This document shows positions 1 to 5,905 of a stretch of 7,333 nucleotides of DNA, one piece after another. The stretch is from Xanthobacteraceae bacterium (lineage in GTDB: Bacteria > Pseudomonadota > Alphaproteobacteria > Rhizobiales > Xanthobacteraceae), in contig JASHRR010000988.1 in NCBI GenBank assembly GCA_030037185.1, forward strand, positions 1 to 7,333, written 5' to 3'. The position numbers and the translations under genes are program-made. Under the pieces are notes generated by a model that worked only from the letters and a program-made list of their open reading frames with translations, searched no databases and had not been told where the DNA came from. Positions within the stretch are counted from its first letter, which is position 1; each line of letters opens with the position of its first letter.

Positions 1-1058
1 GAGGTGAGCAGCCAGGAAAACACCGCCGCATTGGTGATAATGTAGAGGATCATGGCGCTCATCGACGACGCCCTGAGCAGCACGGCCGGCACCTCGGCGA
101 GGCTCATCTCCTTGTAAACGAACACCGCAATGAAAAACGCATACATCGCTGCCATTGCGGCAGCCTCGGTCGGGGTGAAAAGGCCCGAATAGATGCCCCC
201 CAGGACCAGGATGATCAGGAACAGACCCCAAAAGCTTTCGCGAAAGGCGCGCAGGCAATCGCCCCAACTGGCGCGTTTCATGCGCGGATAGCCGTTGCGC
301 CACGCCCGGTACCAGGTGGTCGCGCCCAGCATCGCAGAAAGCATCAGGCCCGGCACCAGCCCGGCGATGAAAAGTTGGCCCACGGAGGCCGAGTCGACGA
401 TCGCACCGTCGGGCCCCTTCGGCTGCATGCCGCTGGTTGCGACCGCAAAGATGACGAGGTTGATCGACGGCGGGAACAGGATGCCGAGCGCACCTGAGGT
501 TGCGATCACGCCCGCGCCGAATCGCGGCGGGTAACCGTTCTGCAGGATGGCCGGCAGAATGATGGAGCCGATGCCGACCACGGTCGCAACCGACGAGCCA
601 GAAATCGCGGCAAACAGCGCGCAGGCGACAACGCCCGCCAGCCCAAGGCCGCCATACCAATGGCCGATCAGCGAGGTCGCAAAGTTGATCATGCGCCGCG
701 CGACGCCGCCGGAGGTGAGAAAATTGCCGGCCAGGATGAAAAACGGGATCGCCATGATCTCGAAGCGGTCGATGCTGGTGAACAGCTTGAGCCCGACCAT
801 CTTGGGATCGACGCTGGAAAGGATGAACAGGTAGGTAAGCACCGACAGCCCAAGCGCGATCGAGATCGGCATGCCGGTTGCCATCAGGGCGAGCAACAAC
901 GCAAACAGCAGCGCCGCCCGCACCGATTGCGACAGCTCGATGATCTCGAAACGCGCCAGCACACAGATAAGCGCAAGTACGACCGGTATGAGCACGATCA
1001 GCATCGCCGCGATGCTGCCGGAACGCGGGCGTGCAAGAGTTTGGGACTGGGCGGTCAT
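1..1058 (-). CDS. dctM: TRAP transporter large permease DctM (3' end outside window)
   Basis: This is the large membrane subunit of a TRAP transporter, the sodium-coupled transport channel that accepts solute from DctP at the inner membrane. The first 352 codons are visible and the C-terminus lies beyond position 1; the family is usually about 425-450 residues. Family hallmarks are in order: AGNFLTSGGVARRM near residues 110-123, SGSSVATVVGIGSIILPA near 153-170, SGALGILFPPSINLVIFA near 188-205, and LGGIYSGLFTPTEAAAMAA near 286-304. Many hydrophobic helices separate them. The start ATG (1056-1058) overlaps the dctQ stop as ATGA, and no good Shine-Dalgarno precedes it, which suggests translational coupling to dctQ. 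The dicarboxylate specificity is taken from the neighbouring DctP. The family assignment is secure. Confidence 0.93.
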   Translation of the reverse strand, partial: MTAQSQTLARPRSGSIAAMLIVLIPVVLALICVLARFEIIELSQSVRAALLFALLLALMATGMPISIALGLSVLTYLFILSSVDPKMVGLKLFTSIDRFEIMAIPFFILAGNFLTSGGVARRMINFATSLIGHWYGGLGLAGVVACALFAAISGSSVATVVGIGSIILPAILQNGYPPRFGAGVIATSGALGILFPPSINLVIFAVATSGMQPKGPDGAIVDSASVGQLFIAGLVPGLMLSAMLGATTWYRAWRNGYPRMKRASWGDCLRAFRESFWGLFLIILVLGGIYSGLFTPTEAAAMAAMYAFFIAVFVYKEMSLAEVPAVLLRASSMSAMILYIITNAAVFSWLLT

Positions 1059-1678
1059 TGCGCGGGCTCGGCAAGGGGTGCGGGCGGCTGGCCCTGGTAT
1101 TCGATGCCGTGCCCCTGATGGGGCACGAGGCCCGAATCCTGATAGCGCCACATCACCTGCAGGAAGCGGAAACACATCAGGTAGGAGCCGAGCGGAATGC
1201 ACAGATAGATGATCCAGCTCGGCCACTCCAGCTCGGGCGACACCTGGTCGGCGTCAAGCTCGTAGACATAGACGGCGCCAAGCGTTCCGATGACCCCGGT
1301 AAACAGGGCGCCGCAAGCGAGCGCGAACATGATCACCGGCTTGCGGGATTGGGGCGAAAGCTGCTTCACGAACACGTCGACGCCCACATGGATGCCGGTC
1401 CGCACGCCGAGCGCCGCGCCGAACTTCGCCATCCATACGAACATGTAGGTGGCGAGCTCCTGCGCCCACGACAGATTGATCGCTGCGAGCGAGAGATACA
1501 CCGAGTCGGCCGCGTCACCCAGCCAACTCAGGCCGTGCGCGTTCGCCCAGGCAGCGAGCACCACCGAATTGCTGGCGCCATAGCGATGCACCACTGCGAC
1601 GAATGTGATGCAGGTGGCAGCGGCCATCAGGACGCAAATGATCCACTCTTCGAGCCGATCGAGGATGCGGTTGAGCAC
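1055..1678 (-). CDS. dctQ: TRAP transporter small permease DctQ
   Basis: This 207-residue protein is the small membrane subunit of the TRAP transporter, which pairs with DctM in the inner membrane. It has four predicted hydrophobic helices, roughly residues 13-33, 70-90, 115-138 and 154-176. The family's central signature reads WAQELATYMFVWMAKFGAAL followed by GVRTGIHVGVDVF. The start is a GTG at 1676-1678 preceded by AAGGA six bases upstream; it begins just before the first helix in the usual MLNRILDRLEEW context. The region between helices 1 and 2 is long, as in dicarboxylate-type DctQ proteins of about 200-230 residues. It lies 115 bp after dctP, with a palindromic repeat between them, and overlaps dctM by ATGA. 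Confidence 0.92.
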   Translation of the reverse strand: MLNRILDRLEEWIICVLMAAATCITFVAVVHRYGASNSVVLAAWANAHGLSWLGDAADSVYLSLAAINLSWAQELATYMFVWMAKFGAALGVRTGIHVGVDVFVKQLSPQSRKPVIMFALACGALFTGVIGTLGAVYVYELDADQVSPELEWPSWIIYLCIPLGSYLMCFRFLQVMWRYQDSGLVPHQGHGIEYQGQPPAPLAEPAQ

Positions 1679-1687
1679 GGCGTGTCC

Positions 1688-1783
1688 TTGTCCCCTTCCC
1701 CGGCTGCGGGAGGGCTAGCGAGGGAGTGAACGCCCGAGCAGTGACGCGGGCCCCTCCTCAACCCTCCCCCGCGGGGGAAGGAG
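1688..1783. repeat. RIME-like intergenic palindromic repeat between dctP and dctQ
   Basis: The spacer between dctP and dctQ is almost entirely palindromic. GGGAGGG at 1708-1714 is perfectly complementary to CCCTCCC at 1762-1768. Inside it, GAGGG (1720-1724) can pair with TCCTC (1755-1759), and GCCCG (1732-1736) with CGGGC (1747-1751), giving a nested stem. The flanks can form alternative hairpins: CCCTTCCCC with GGGAGGG near 1694-1714, and the perfect 14-base palindrome TCCCCCGCGGGGGA at 1765-1778. Dispersed palindromes with this GGGGAGGG / CCCTCCCC character are common between genes in Rhizobiales. In the mRNA the structure follows dctP directly, so it could protect the dctP message from 3' decay or attenuate dctQM. 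That role is inference. Confidence 0.7.
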
Positions 1784-1793
1784 CTAAACCGCC

Positions 1794-2810
1794 TTAGGAT
1801 TGCGGCGCCACGAAACCGGAGGCCTTGTAGACCTTGTCGATGAAGTCCTTGCCAAAGCGGCTCCACATTTCCTTGTGGACCGGCATCAGCTTGGCAACCC
1901 AGGCCTTCCTCTCCGCGTCGGTAAGGTAGTGAAACTGCAACTTGCCCGTAGCTTTGATCTTTTCGAGCGCGTCGGCGTTGTCTTTCGCGGCGGTCTCGTT
2001 GAAATAGTCGGTCGACTCCTTGATAGCCCGCTGCAACGGCTCCTTGACGTCGGCCGGCAGCCCCTCCCAGAACTTCTTGTTGGTGACGAGCGCATAGGTG
2101 AGTCGACCGTGATAAGACACCGTTAGGTATTTTTGCACCTCGTAGAACTTTTGCGTCCAGATGTTGGACGGCACATTGTCCTCGCCGTCGACAACGCCGG
2201 TCTGCAGCGTCTGGTAAAGCTCCCCGAAGGCGATGATCTGCGGGATTGCGCCAAGCTCGCGCGCCACAGCGTCAAGCACTTTGGAGCCCTGGATACGCAT
2301 CTTGAGGCCCCTGAAGTCTTCCGGCCGGATCAGCGGTTTGTTGGCCGTATAGACGTGGGCGCCGTTGTCCCAGTAGGCGAGCGGCGACACGCCCTTGGCT
2401 TCGAGCTTCTTGTTAAGCTCAGCCATCATCGGGCTCGCCATCATTTGGCGCGCGCGGGCGTCATCGCTCATCAGGAACGGCAGATCGAAGACGTCAAATT
2501 CCTTGACGCCGAGCGGGCCAAACTTGGAGATCGAGGGCGCAAGGAGCTGTACTGAGCCAAGCTGCAGCGCTTCGAGCTCCTCCTTGTCCTTGTACAGGGA
2601 GGAGTTGGGATAGACCTCCACCTTGACCCTGCCGTTGGTGTACTTTTCGGCAAGCTCCTTGAATAGTAGCGCGGCCTTGCCCTTGGGTGCGTCGGGCGAC
2701 ACCACGTGGCTGAACTTGATGACGATCGGCTGCTGGGCGAACGCGCTACCTGCAAGCGCCAGGCCCGCTGCGGCAAAAGCGATCATCGTAACAAGAAATT
2801 TGTTGCGCAT
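1794..2810 (-). CDS. dctP: C4-dicarboxylate TRAP transporter solute receptor DctP
   Basis: This is the periplasmic solute-binding receptor that delivers a carboxylate substrate to DctQM. The 338-residue product starts at ATG 2808-2810, six bases downstream of GGAGGA-type Shine-Dalgarno sequence (2814-2819). A longer reading upstream would put 30 residues ahead of the signal peptide and is unlikely. Residues 1-25 are a Sec signal peptide with probable cleavage after AFA. The mature protein opens QQPIVIKFSHVVSPDAPKGK. Core family motifs are EVYPNSSLYKDKEELEALQLG near 65-85, FDVFDLPFLM near 105-114, and GLKMRIQGSKVL near 168-179, where Arg172 matches the arginine that holds the substrate carboxylate. 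Next come FGELYQTLQTGVVDGEDN at 195-212 and FWEGLPADVK. The pattern is that of Rhodobacter-type DctP, so C4-dicarboxylates are the likely substrates. No DctB/DctD sensor pair is in the window. Confidence 0.94.
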   Translation of the reverse strand: MRNKFLVTMIAFAAAGLALAGSAFAQQPIVIKFSHVVSPDAPKGKAALLFKELAEKYTNGRVKVEVYPNSSLYKDKEELEALQLGSVQLLAPSISKFGPLGVKEFDVFDLPFLMSDDARARQMMASPMMAELNKKLEAKGVSPLAYWDNGAHVYTANKPLIRPEDFRGLKMRIQGSKVLDAVARELGAIPQIIAFGELYQTLQTGVVDGEDNVPSNIWTQKFYEVQKYLTVSYHGRLTYALVTNKKFWEGLPADVKEPLQRAIKESTDYFNETAAKDNADALEKIKATGKLQFHYLTDAERKAWVAKLMPVHKEMWSRFGKDFIDKVYKASGFVAPQS

Positions 2811-3151
2811 GCTTCCTCCCAATTCATTTGACCGCTCGCCATCCCACCCGACGACCGGGCTCAAGTCGAGCTTATTTTGCAGCCATTTCCGGGCCGTCAT
2901 TTAAGCGTATCTTACCCCGAGAGGACAAGCGGTGCCGCGCGCACCTTGTCGCAACCTTGGTTTGCGCCAATTCGCCAGACAGTCGTCCAGATTGAGGGGT
3001 TCAGCGAAATCCGGGCTGTCGGCATTCGCGCACCACCGAAGTGCGTCCCGCCTCGGGAATGTTGCAGAGGAAGCTCATGCCCCGCGCTGGCGCGCCGAGG
3101 CCGCCTTCTCTCGCGCTCACGCAGCTGTGGGAGGGGATTCCCCTATCCCGA
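2811..3151. promoter_or_regulatory. Leader region between the ATP12 gene and dctP
   Basis: These 341 bp separate the ATP12-family gene from dctP, both on the minus strand, and should contain the dctP promoter. The dctP ribosome-binding site (GGAGGA, minus strand) lies at 2814-2819. I found no convincing -35/-10 pair and no sigma-54 (TGGCAC-N5-TTGC) site. Small inverted repeats are present: TCCCG-CCT-CGGGA at 3046-3058, and GCGCAC/GTGCGT (one mismatch) at 3028-3033 and 3041-3046. Neither resembles a known operator. No open frame in the region looks like a gene. Confidence 0.35.
3130..3149 (-). terminator. Stem-loop just downstream of the ATP12 gene
   Basis: On the minus strand, immediately after the ATP12-family stop codon, the RNA would read GGGATAGGGGAATCCCCTCCC. 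In this hairpin GGGG pairs with CCCC around a three-base loop, and an outer GGGA/TCCC stem is separated by a small bulge. No U-tract follows, so it is at best a weak or factor-assisted terminator, or a 3'-end-protecting stem. It supports treating the ATP12 gene and dctP as separate transcription units, but does not prove it. Confidence 0.3.
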
Positions 3152-3934
3152 TTATCGGCCGATTTCTGCCAGCACTTTGGCCGCGGCTTCCATCTCGGCA
3201 AGGCGGTAGGCGCGGCGCTTGAGGCCCAGCTCGTCGCGACCCCACAACTCAATGTTCCAGTCCTCGTCCACATGGGCTGCCGCCCAGGCGGCATCGGTGC
3301 CGATAGCGCCGCGCGCTATCGCAAGTGCGATCAATGCCGAACCCGTCAGCGTGGTGATTGCGTGAGCGGCGCCGAGCCGCCAGGGATCGCGCGGGATAAC
3401 CGCGCTGGCGCGTTCGATTGCGTCCTCGGGCTGGCGCACATGGGTGATGCCCCGTACGGTCACGAACTCTGCGCCCAGCGCTGATTTCGCCCAAGCCATG
3501 ATCGGATCCCAACAGAGCGATTGGCGCGCGACCAGCGCCTTCGGCGCCGCAGCGCGATAGCACACGAGATCGCAACCGAGGTAATTAACGATCTCGGCTG
3601 CACATTCGTCCGCTGCGGCCGCCACACCATCAATGATGCTGTTGGCCAACCGCGTCATCGGCATTGCGGCGGGATCGACGAACTCGCTCTGCGCGCCCCA
3701 CTCCGAGGCGATGGCCTCGGCAAGCGGCCGGCGCGGCGGTGCCAACATACGGCGCGCCGGCGTCCTGATCGGGCGGCGGTCGAGCACCACCGCAAAACCT
3801 GCCGGATCGTCCCGCACTGCGACCTCCTTGTAGAAGCGCCGCTTGCGCGCGCGCATGTGGCGCCGCGCCGCCACCGCCGGGTCGGCCGCCTCAAGGCGGT
3901 GACCGGCAAAAATCTCCTCGAACACGTCGCGCAT
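3152..3934 (-). CDS. ATP12-family chaperone for F1-ATPase assembly
   Basis: This cytoplasmic chaperone, 260 residues as called, belongs to the Atp12 family, which binds the alpha subunit of F1-ATPase before the hexamer is built. Alphaproteobacteria keep the homologue of the mitochondrial factor. The N-terminus MRDVFEEIFAG is the usual one, followed by RFYKEV at 33-38. Next come LDRRPIRTPARRMLAPP near 51-67, LAEAIASEWGAQ near 71-82, and MPMTRLANSIIDGV near 91-104. After these come YLGCDLVCYRA near 118-128, TTLTGSALIALA near 194-205 and AAWAAAHVDEDWN near 215-227. The last motif carries the acidic residue known to be important in the family. The ATG at 3932-3934 is preferred over an in-frame ATG 24 codons upstream because homologues begin MRD(V/I)FEE and a GGAAG lies upstream of it. 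It has no functional link to the TRAP genes that I can see. Confidence 0.92.
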   Translation of the reverse strand: MRDVFEEIFAGHRLEAADPAVAARRHMRARKRRFYKEVAVRDDPAGFAVVLDRRPIRTPARRMLAPPRRPLAEAIASEWGAQSEFVDPAAMPMTRLANSIIDGVAAAADECAAEIVNYLGCDLVCYRAAAPKALVARQSLCWDPIMAWAKSALGAEFVTVRGITHVRQPEDAIERASAVIPRDPWRLGAAHAITTLTGSALIALAIARGAIGTDAAWAAAHVDEDWNIELWGRDELGLKRRAYRLAEMEAAAKVLAEIGR

Positions 3935-4027
3935 GCCGTCGCTTCCGCTTTGGCGATGATGTCTTTGTTCACCACAGGCCGATGTGGCGATCACCGATAT
4001 AGTCATCGGCAGATGGGAGGACCACCG

Positions 4028-4255
4028 GTGCCTTCAAGCAAGCCGCGCCGCTCGAAAAGCTTTCACGGGAGAGGAACCATGACGGATCGGGATGAGGCAA
4101 CCCATCCCACGCCTGAAGGCGGAGGCTTTTGCCCCAGTCGCGGCCATCTCTGTCGCCTCATACCAAGCGGAGAGCTTGAGGGGCCAGGGTTACAAGAGCG
4201 GCCCCAGATGGCCCGGATGTTCCGGGCCCCAACACAATCAGCAGCCGCCGTATAG
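4028..4255 (+). CDS. Short open frame, possible stub of a gene cut by the IS element
   Basis: This frame can start at GTG 4028 (after GGGAGG) or at ATG 4079 (after GAGAGGAACC); both have plausible ribosome-binding sites. The first codons from 4079 read MTDRDEATHPTPEGGG. From about 4098 onward the reading is simply the antisense of the decayed TnpB 3' end, so any real coding content must lie upstream of that. It may be the beginning of a gene truncated when the element inserted or when flanking DNA was lost, or it may be chance. No family is recognised. Confidence 0.18.
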   Translation: MPSSKPRRSKSFHGRGTMTDRDEATHPTPEGGGFCPSRGHLCRLIPSGELEGPGLQERPQMARMFRAPTQSAAAV

Positions 4256-4860
4256 CTTGTGGTTGGTTTGCTGGCGAAAGCGGGACTCCTTTCCGCTGAG
4301 TTTCTTGAGGCGGCGTTTGGCACCTTTGGTGCCGTGCCGTTGCGGCATGGCGCGACGCAAGGCCTATCGCGATCGAACCTTTTCAATCTGGGCGCCGGTA
4401 TATGGACGGCCATTGCTGTCACAGGCAATATTAACGACGCTCAAGTCCACTCCGACAATGTCTGCGAATGCCAATCTTTCTCGGGCTCCGGAATGTCAAC
4501 AGCGAGATACCATTTGCCGCGGACGAACATCAGATCGATTCACCCTTGCGTTAGGCAAGCAGGGCGCGTTGACGCGTGCCGCAAACGAAGGATCTTGTGG
4601 CGGCGGCCGGCAAGCATCCAGATGCTCACCATGTCGATGGCTACGGACCGGAATATGCGATCGTCGTACGTTGCGCCGGCCGTGTTTGCGAAATCTTCCC
4701 ATCGTATTTGCGCACAGCGCCGGCCTCCTCGCCGCGCTGCCAGATCGCGTTACCGGCGGCATTTGCTGCGCTCGAGCGTATCGAGGAGCGCCTTCCATTG
4801 CTCCTTCGCCGGCGGCGTCCGTTGGAGATTGACCACCACCTTCAAAGCCTCCAAGCCCAG
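4098..4860 (-). pseudogene. tnpB: TnpB (RNA-guided endonuclease) pseudogene with internal deletions
   Basis: Reading the minus strand from 4860, one frame gives LEALKVVVNLQRTPP, then KEQWKALLDTLERSKC, a typical TnpB N-terminus. It continues through TYDDRIF and VSIWMLAGR to IDLMFVRGKWYLAV. It is broken by TAA at 4750-4752 and TGA at 4540-4542. A one-base slip near 4460 then moves the reading to DIVGVDLSVVNIACDSNGRP, the RuvC-I motif with its aspartate at 4445-4447. That frame has TAG at 4364-4366, then HGTKGAKRRLKKLSGKES and FRQQTNHK. Directly afterwards, in another frame, comes AADCVGARNIRA, the RuvC-III motif with its aspartate at 4237-4239. The roughly 110 residues that normally lie between, with the RuvC-II glutamate and the four-cysteine zinc finger, are missing. 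A second loss of some 70 residues probably lies between TLER and TYDDRI. These motifs make the family call firm; the exact deletion sizes are estimates. Confidence 0.82.
4106..4125 (-). ncRNA. Right-end hairpin of the IS element (omegaRNA 3'-end relic)
   Basis: On the minus strand the sequence reads CCTCCGCC-TTCA-GGCGTGGG, a stem of four pairs, one mismatch and three further pairs around a TTCA loop. It is preceded by CAAAAG. In IS200/IS605 elements a GC-rich hairpin of this shape marks the right end and forms the 3' part of the guide (omega) RNA overlapping the tnpB 3' end. Its position, just past the RuvC-III remnant, is right for this. On the plus strand the same stem is followed by CTTTT and could act as a weak terminator. 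Assignment is by shape and position only. Confidence 0.45.
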
Positions 4861-4865
4861 AGGAG
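4859..4865 (+). promoter_or_regulatory. Ribosome-binding site of the hydrolase gene
   Basis: AGAGGAG lies eight bases before the ATG at 4874 and is the strongest Shine-Dalgarno candidate for the hydrolase. It decides the start chosen here over the in-frame GTG at 4937, which has no comparable site. It overlaps the extreme 5' end of the decayed tnpB on the opposite strand. Confidence 0.5.
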
Positions 4866-4873
4866 TTCTCGTT

Positions 4874-5905
4874 ATGTTTCAACACTTGCCTGGTGCTTCC
4901 GCCCCCACGCCCAAAGGCTTCCGCGCACCGGTTGCGGTGAGTTTTAGCATCAGTCGGCGCACGGTGCTGGGAGGGGGCGTGCTCGCGTTTTGCGCCGGAA
5001 TTGCCGCAGATGGGCGCATCGGCGCTGCGCAAACCCTGCTCGATCCGTTGGCGCCCGTCGCGATGCCGCCACCGGCGCCGGCCAGGCAAGCAATTGCGCA
5101 GCTTACTGATGCCCGGCTATGGTTCTGGGACACGGGCGGAACCGGCGAGGCCATCGTGCTCTTGCATCCGGCGTCGGGCAGTGGCCTCATCTGGGGCTAC
5201 CAGCAGCCGGTCTTCGCCAAGGCGGGTTATCGCGTCATCTCCTATTCGCGGCGCGGCTATTTCGGTTCGGCGCCGATCGATCGCGGCAAGCCCGGCATCG
5301 CCTCGGAAGATCTGCATGAGCTCGTCGAATTTCTTGGGGTCGACAAGTTTCACATCGTCGCCTCGGCGGCCGGCGGCAGCATCGCGTCGGATTACGCATT
5401 CTCCCATCCGGACCGGCTTTTGACTCTCACCGTTTCAAGCAACCAGTTCGGAGTGGTGGACGGTGACATCTTCGCGGCAGGCTCCCGGATCCGGCCGAAA
5501 ATCTGGGACGAAATCCCCGTCGAAATCCGCGAGGTCGGGCCGTCCTATCGCGCCCGCAATCCTGAAGGCTTCAGGGAGTGGATTGAGCTCGAGCGCAAAT
5601 CCGGCCTCAAGGACGCTTTCCGTCAGCCGCTCAAGAACCGGATCACCGAGGCGATGCTCTCAACCCTCAACGTGCCGACGCTGGTGATCTGCGGCGCCGC
5701 TGACCTCGCCACACCGCCGTCGATCGCCCGCCTGATCGCCGCAAAAATCCCCGATGCCGAACTGGTGGTGGCCCCGGAAGCCGGGCACTCAGTCTACTGG
5801 GAAGAACCCGAATTGTTCAATCGTGCGGTCCTAAGCTTCATTGCCAAGCACGCGAGCTGTCGCTTCGCCGGCGCGCGTTCCTGCAACTTGGCGCCGCCGC
5901 TCTAG
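4874..5905 (+). CDS. Tat-exported alpha/beta-hydrolase-fold protein lacking the usual nucleophile serine
   Basis: This 343-residue protein has an alpha/beta-hydrolase fold. A Tat-type signal is centred on SRRTVL (residues 27-32) with a hydrophobic stretch GGGVLAFCAGIAA, so the mature protein should be periplasmic. The fold is visible as the HPASGSG oxyanion-hole turn (98-104), SYSRRGYFGS (123-132), the elbow region HIVASAAGGSIA (160-171), VICGAAD with Asp277, and EAGHSVYWEEP with His305. In the elbow the classic G-x-S-x-G-G reads A-S-A-A-G-G: the nucleophile position is Ala165, and a serine sits one residue early (Ser164). Substrate and activity are therefore open. ATG 4874 has a good ribosome-binding site; GTG 4937 would give a shorter Tat leader (SFSISRR) and is the alternative. 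The last 18 residues or so (after FIAKH) look like out-of-frame translation of the following receptor relic. Confidence 0.82.
   Translation: MFQHLPGASAPTPKGFRAPVAVSFSISRRTVLGGGVLAFCAGIAADGRIGAAQTLLDPLAPVAMPPPAPARQAIAQLTDARLWFWDTGGTGEAIVLLHPASGSGLIWGYQQPVFAKAGYRVISYSRRGYFGSAPIDRGKPGIASEDLHELVEFLGVDKFHIVASAAGGSIASDYAFSHPDRLLTLTVSSNQFGVVDGDIFAAGSRIRPKIWDEIPVEIREVGPSYRARNPEGFREWIELERKSGLKDAFRQPLKNRITEAMLSTLNVPTLVICGAADLATPPSIARLIAAKIPDAELVVAPEAGHSVYWEEPELFNRAVLSFIAKHASCRFAGARSCNLAPPL

Larger units (their letters stand above)
4098..4872 (-). mobile_element. Decayed tnpB-only IS200/IS605 (IS1341-type) element
   Basis: The interval between the ATP12 gene and the hydrolase is the remnant of an IS1341-type element of the IS200/IS605 family. 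It has a degraded minus-strand tnpB from about 4860 to 4100 and, at its 3' end, a right-end-type hairpin. No tnpA lies beside it, as in IS1341-type elements mobilised in trans. These elements do not make target-site duplications, so the exact ends cannot be fixed from repeats. The boundaries given are the limits of recognisable tnpB sequence plus the hairpin. The element cannot be active. Confidence 0.75.

Noticed and set aside
1031..1729. Long plus-strand open frame of 232 codons opposite dctQ
   Set aside because: It is antisense to a clear DctQ gene, its product is arginine/histidine-rich with no fold signature, and long shadow frames are expected in GC-rich DNA.
2811..3151. Sigma-54 promoter or DctD operator upstream of dctP
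   Set aside because: The minus strand has no TGGCAC-N5-TTGC match; the closest string, GGCACCGCTTGT, lacks the -12 GC.
3041..3484. Plus-strand frame of 147 codons opposite the ATP12 gene
   Set aside because: It overlaps a conserved ATP12-family gene on the minus strand and shows no family features.
4092..4832. Plus-strand open frame of 246 codons in the relic region
   Set aside because: It is fully antisense to the TnpB motifs, has no recognisable domain and has no good ribosome-binding site.
4259..4873. In-frame 5' extension of the hydrolase giving a 548-residue protein
   Set aside because: The extra 205 residues are only the antisense of the tnpB relic, while the Tat signal and ribosome-binding site place the true start at 4874 or 4937.
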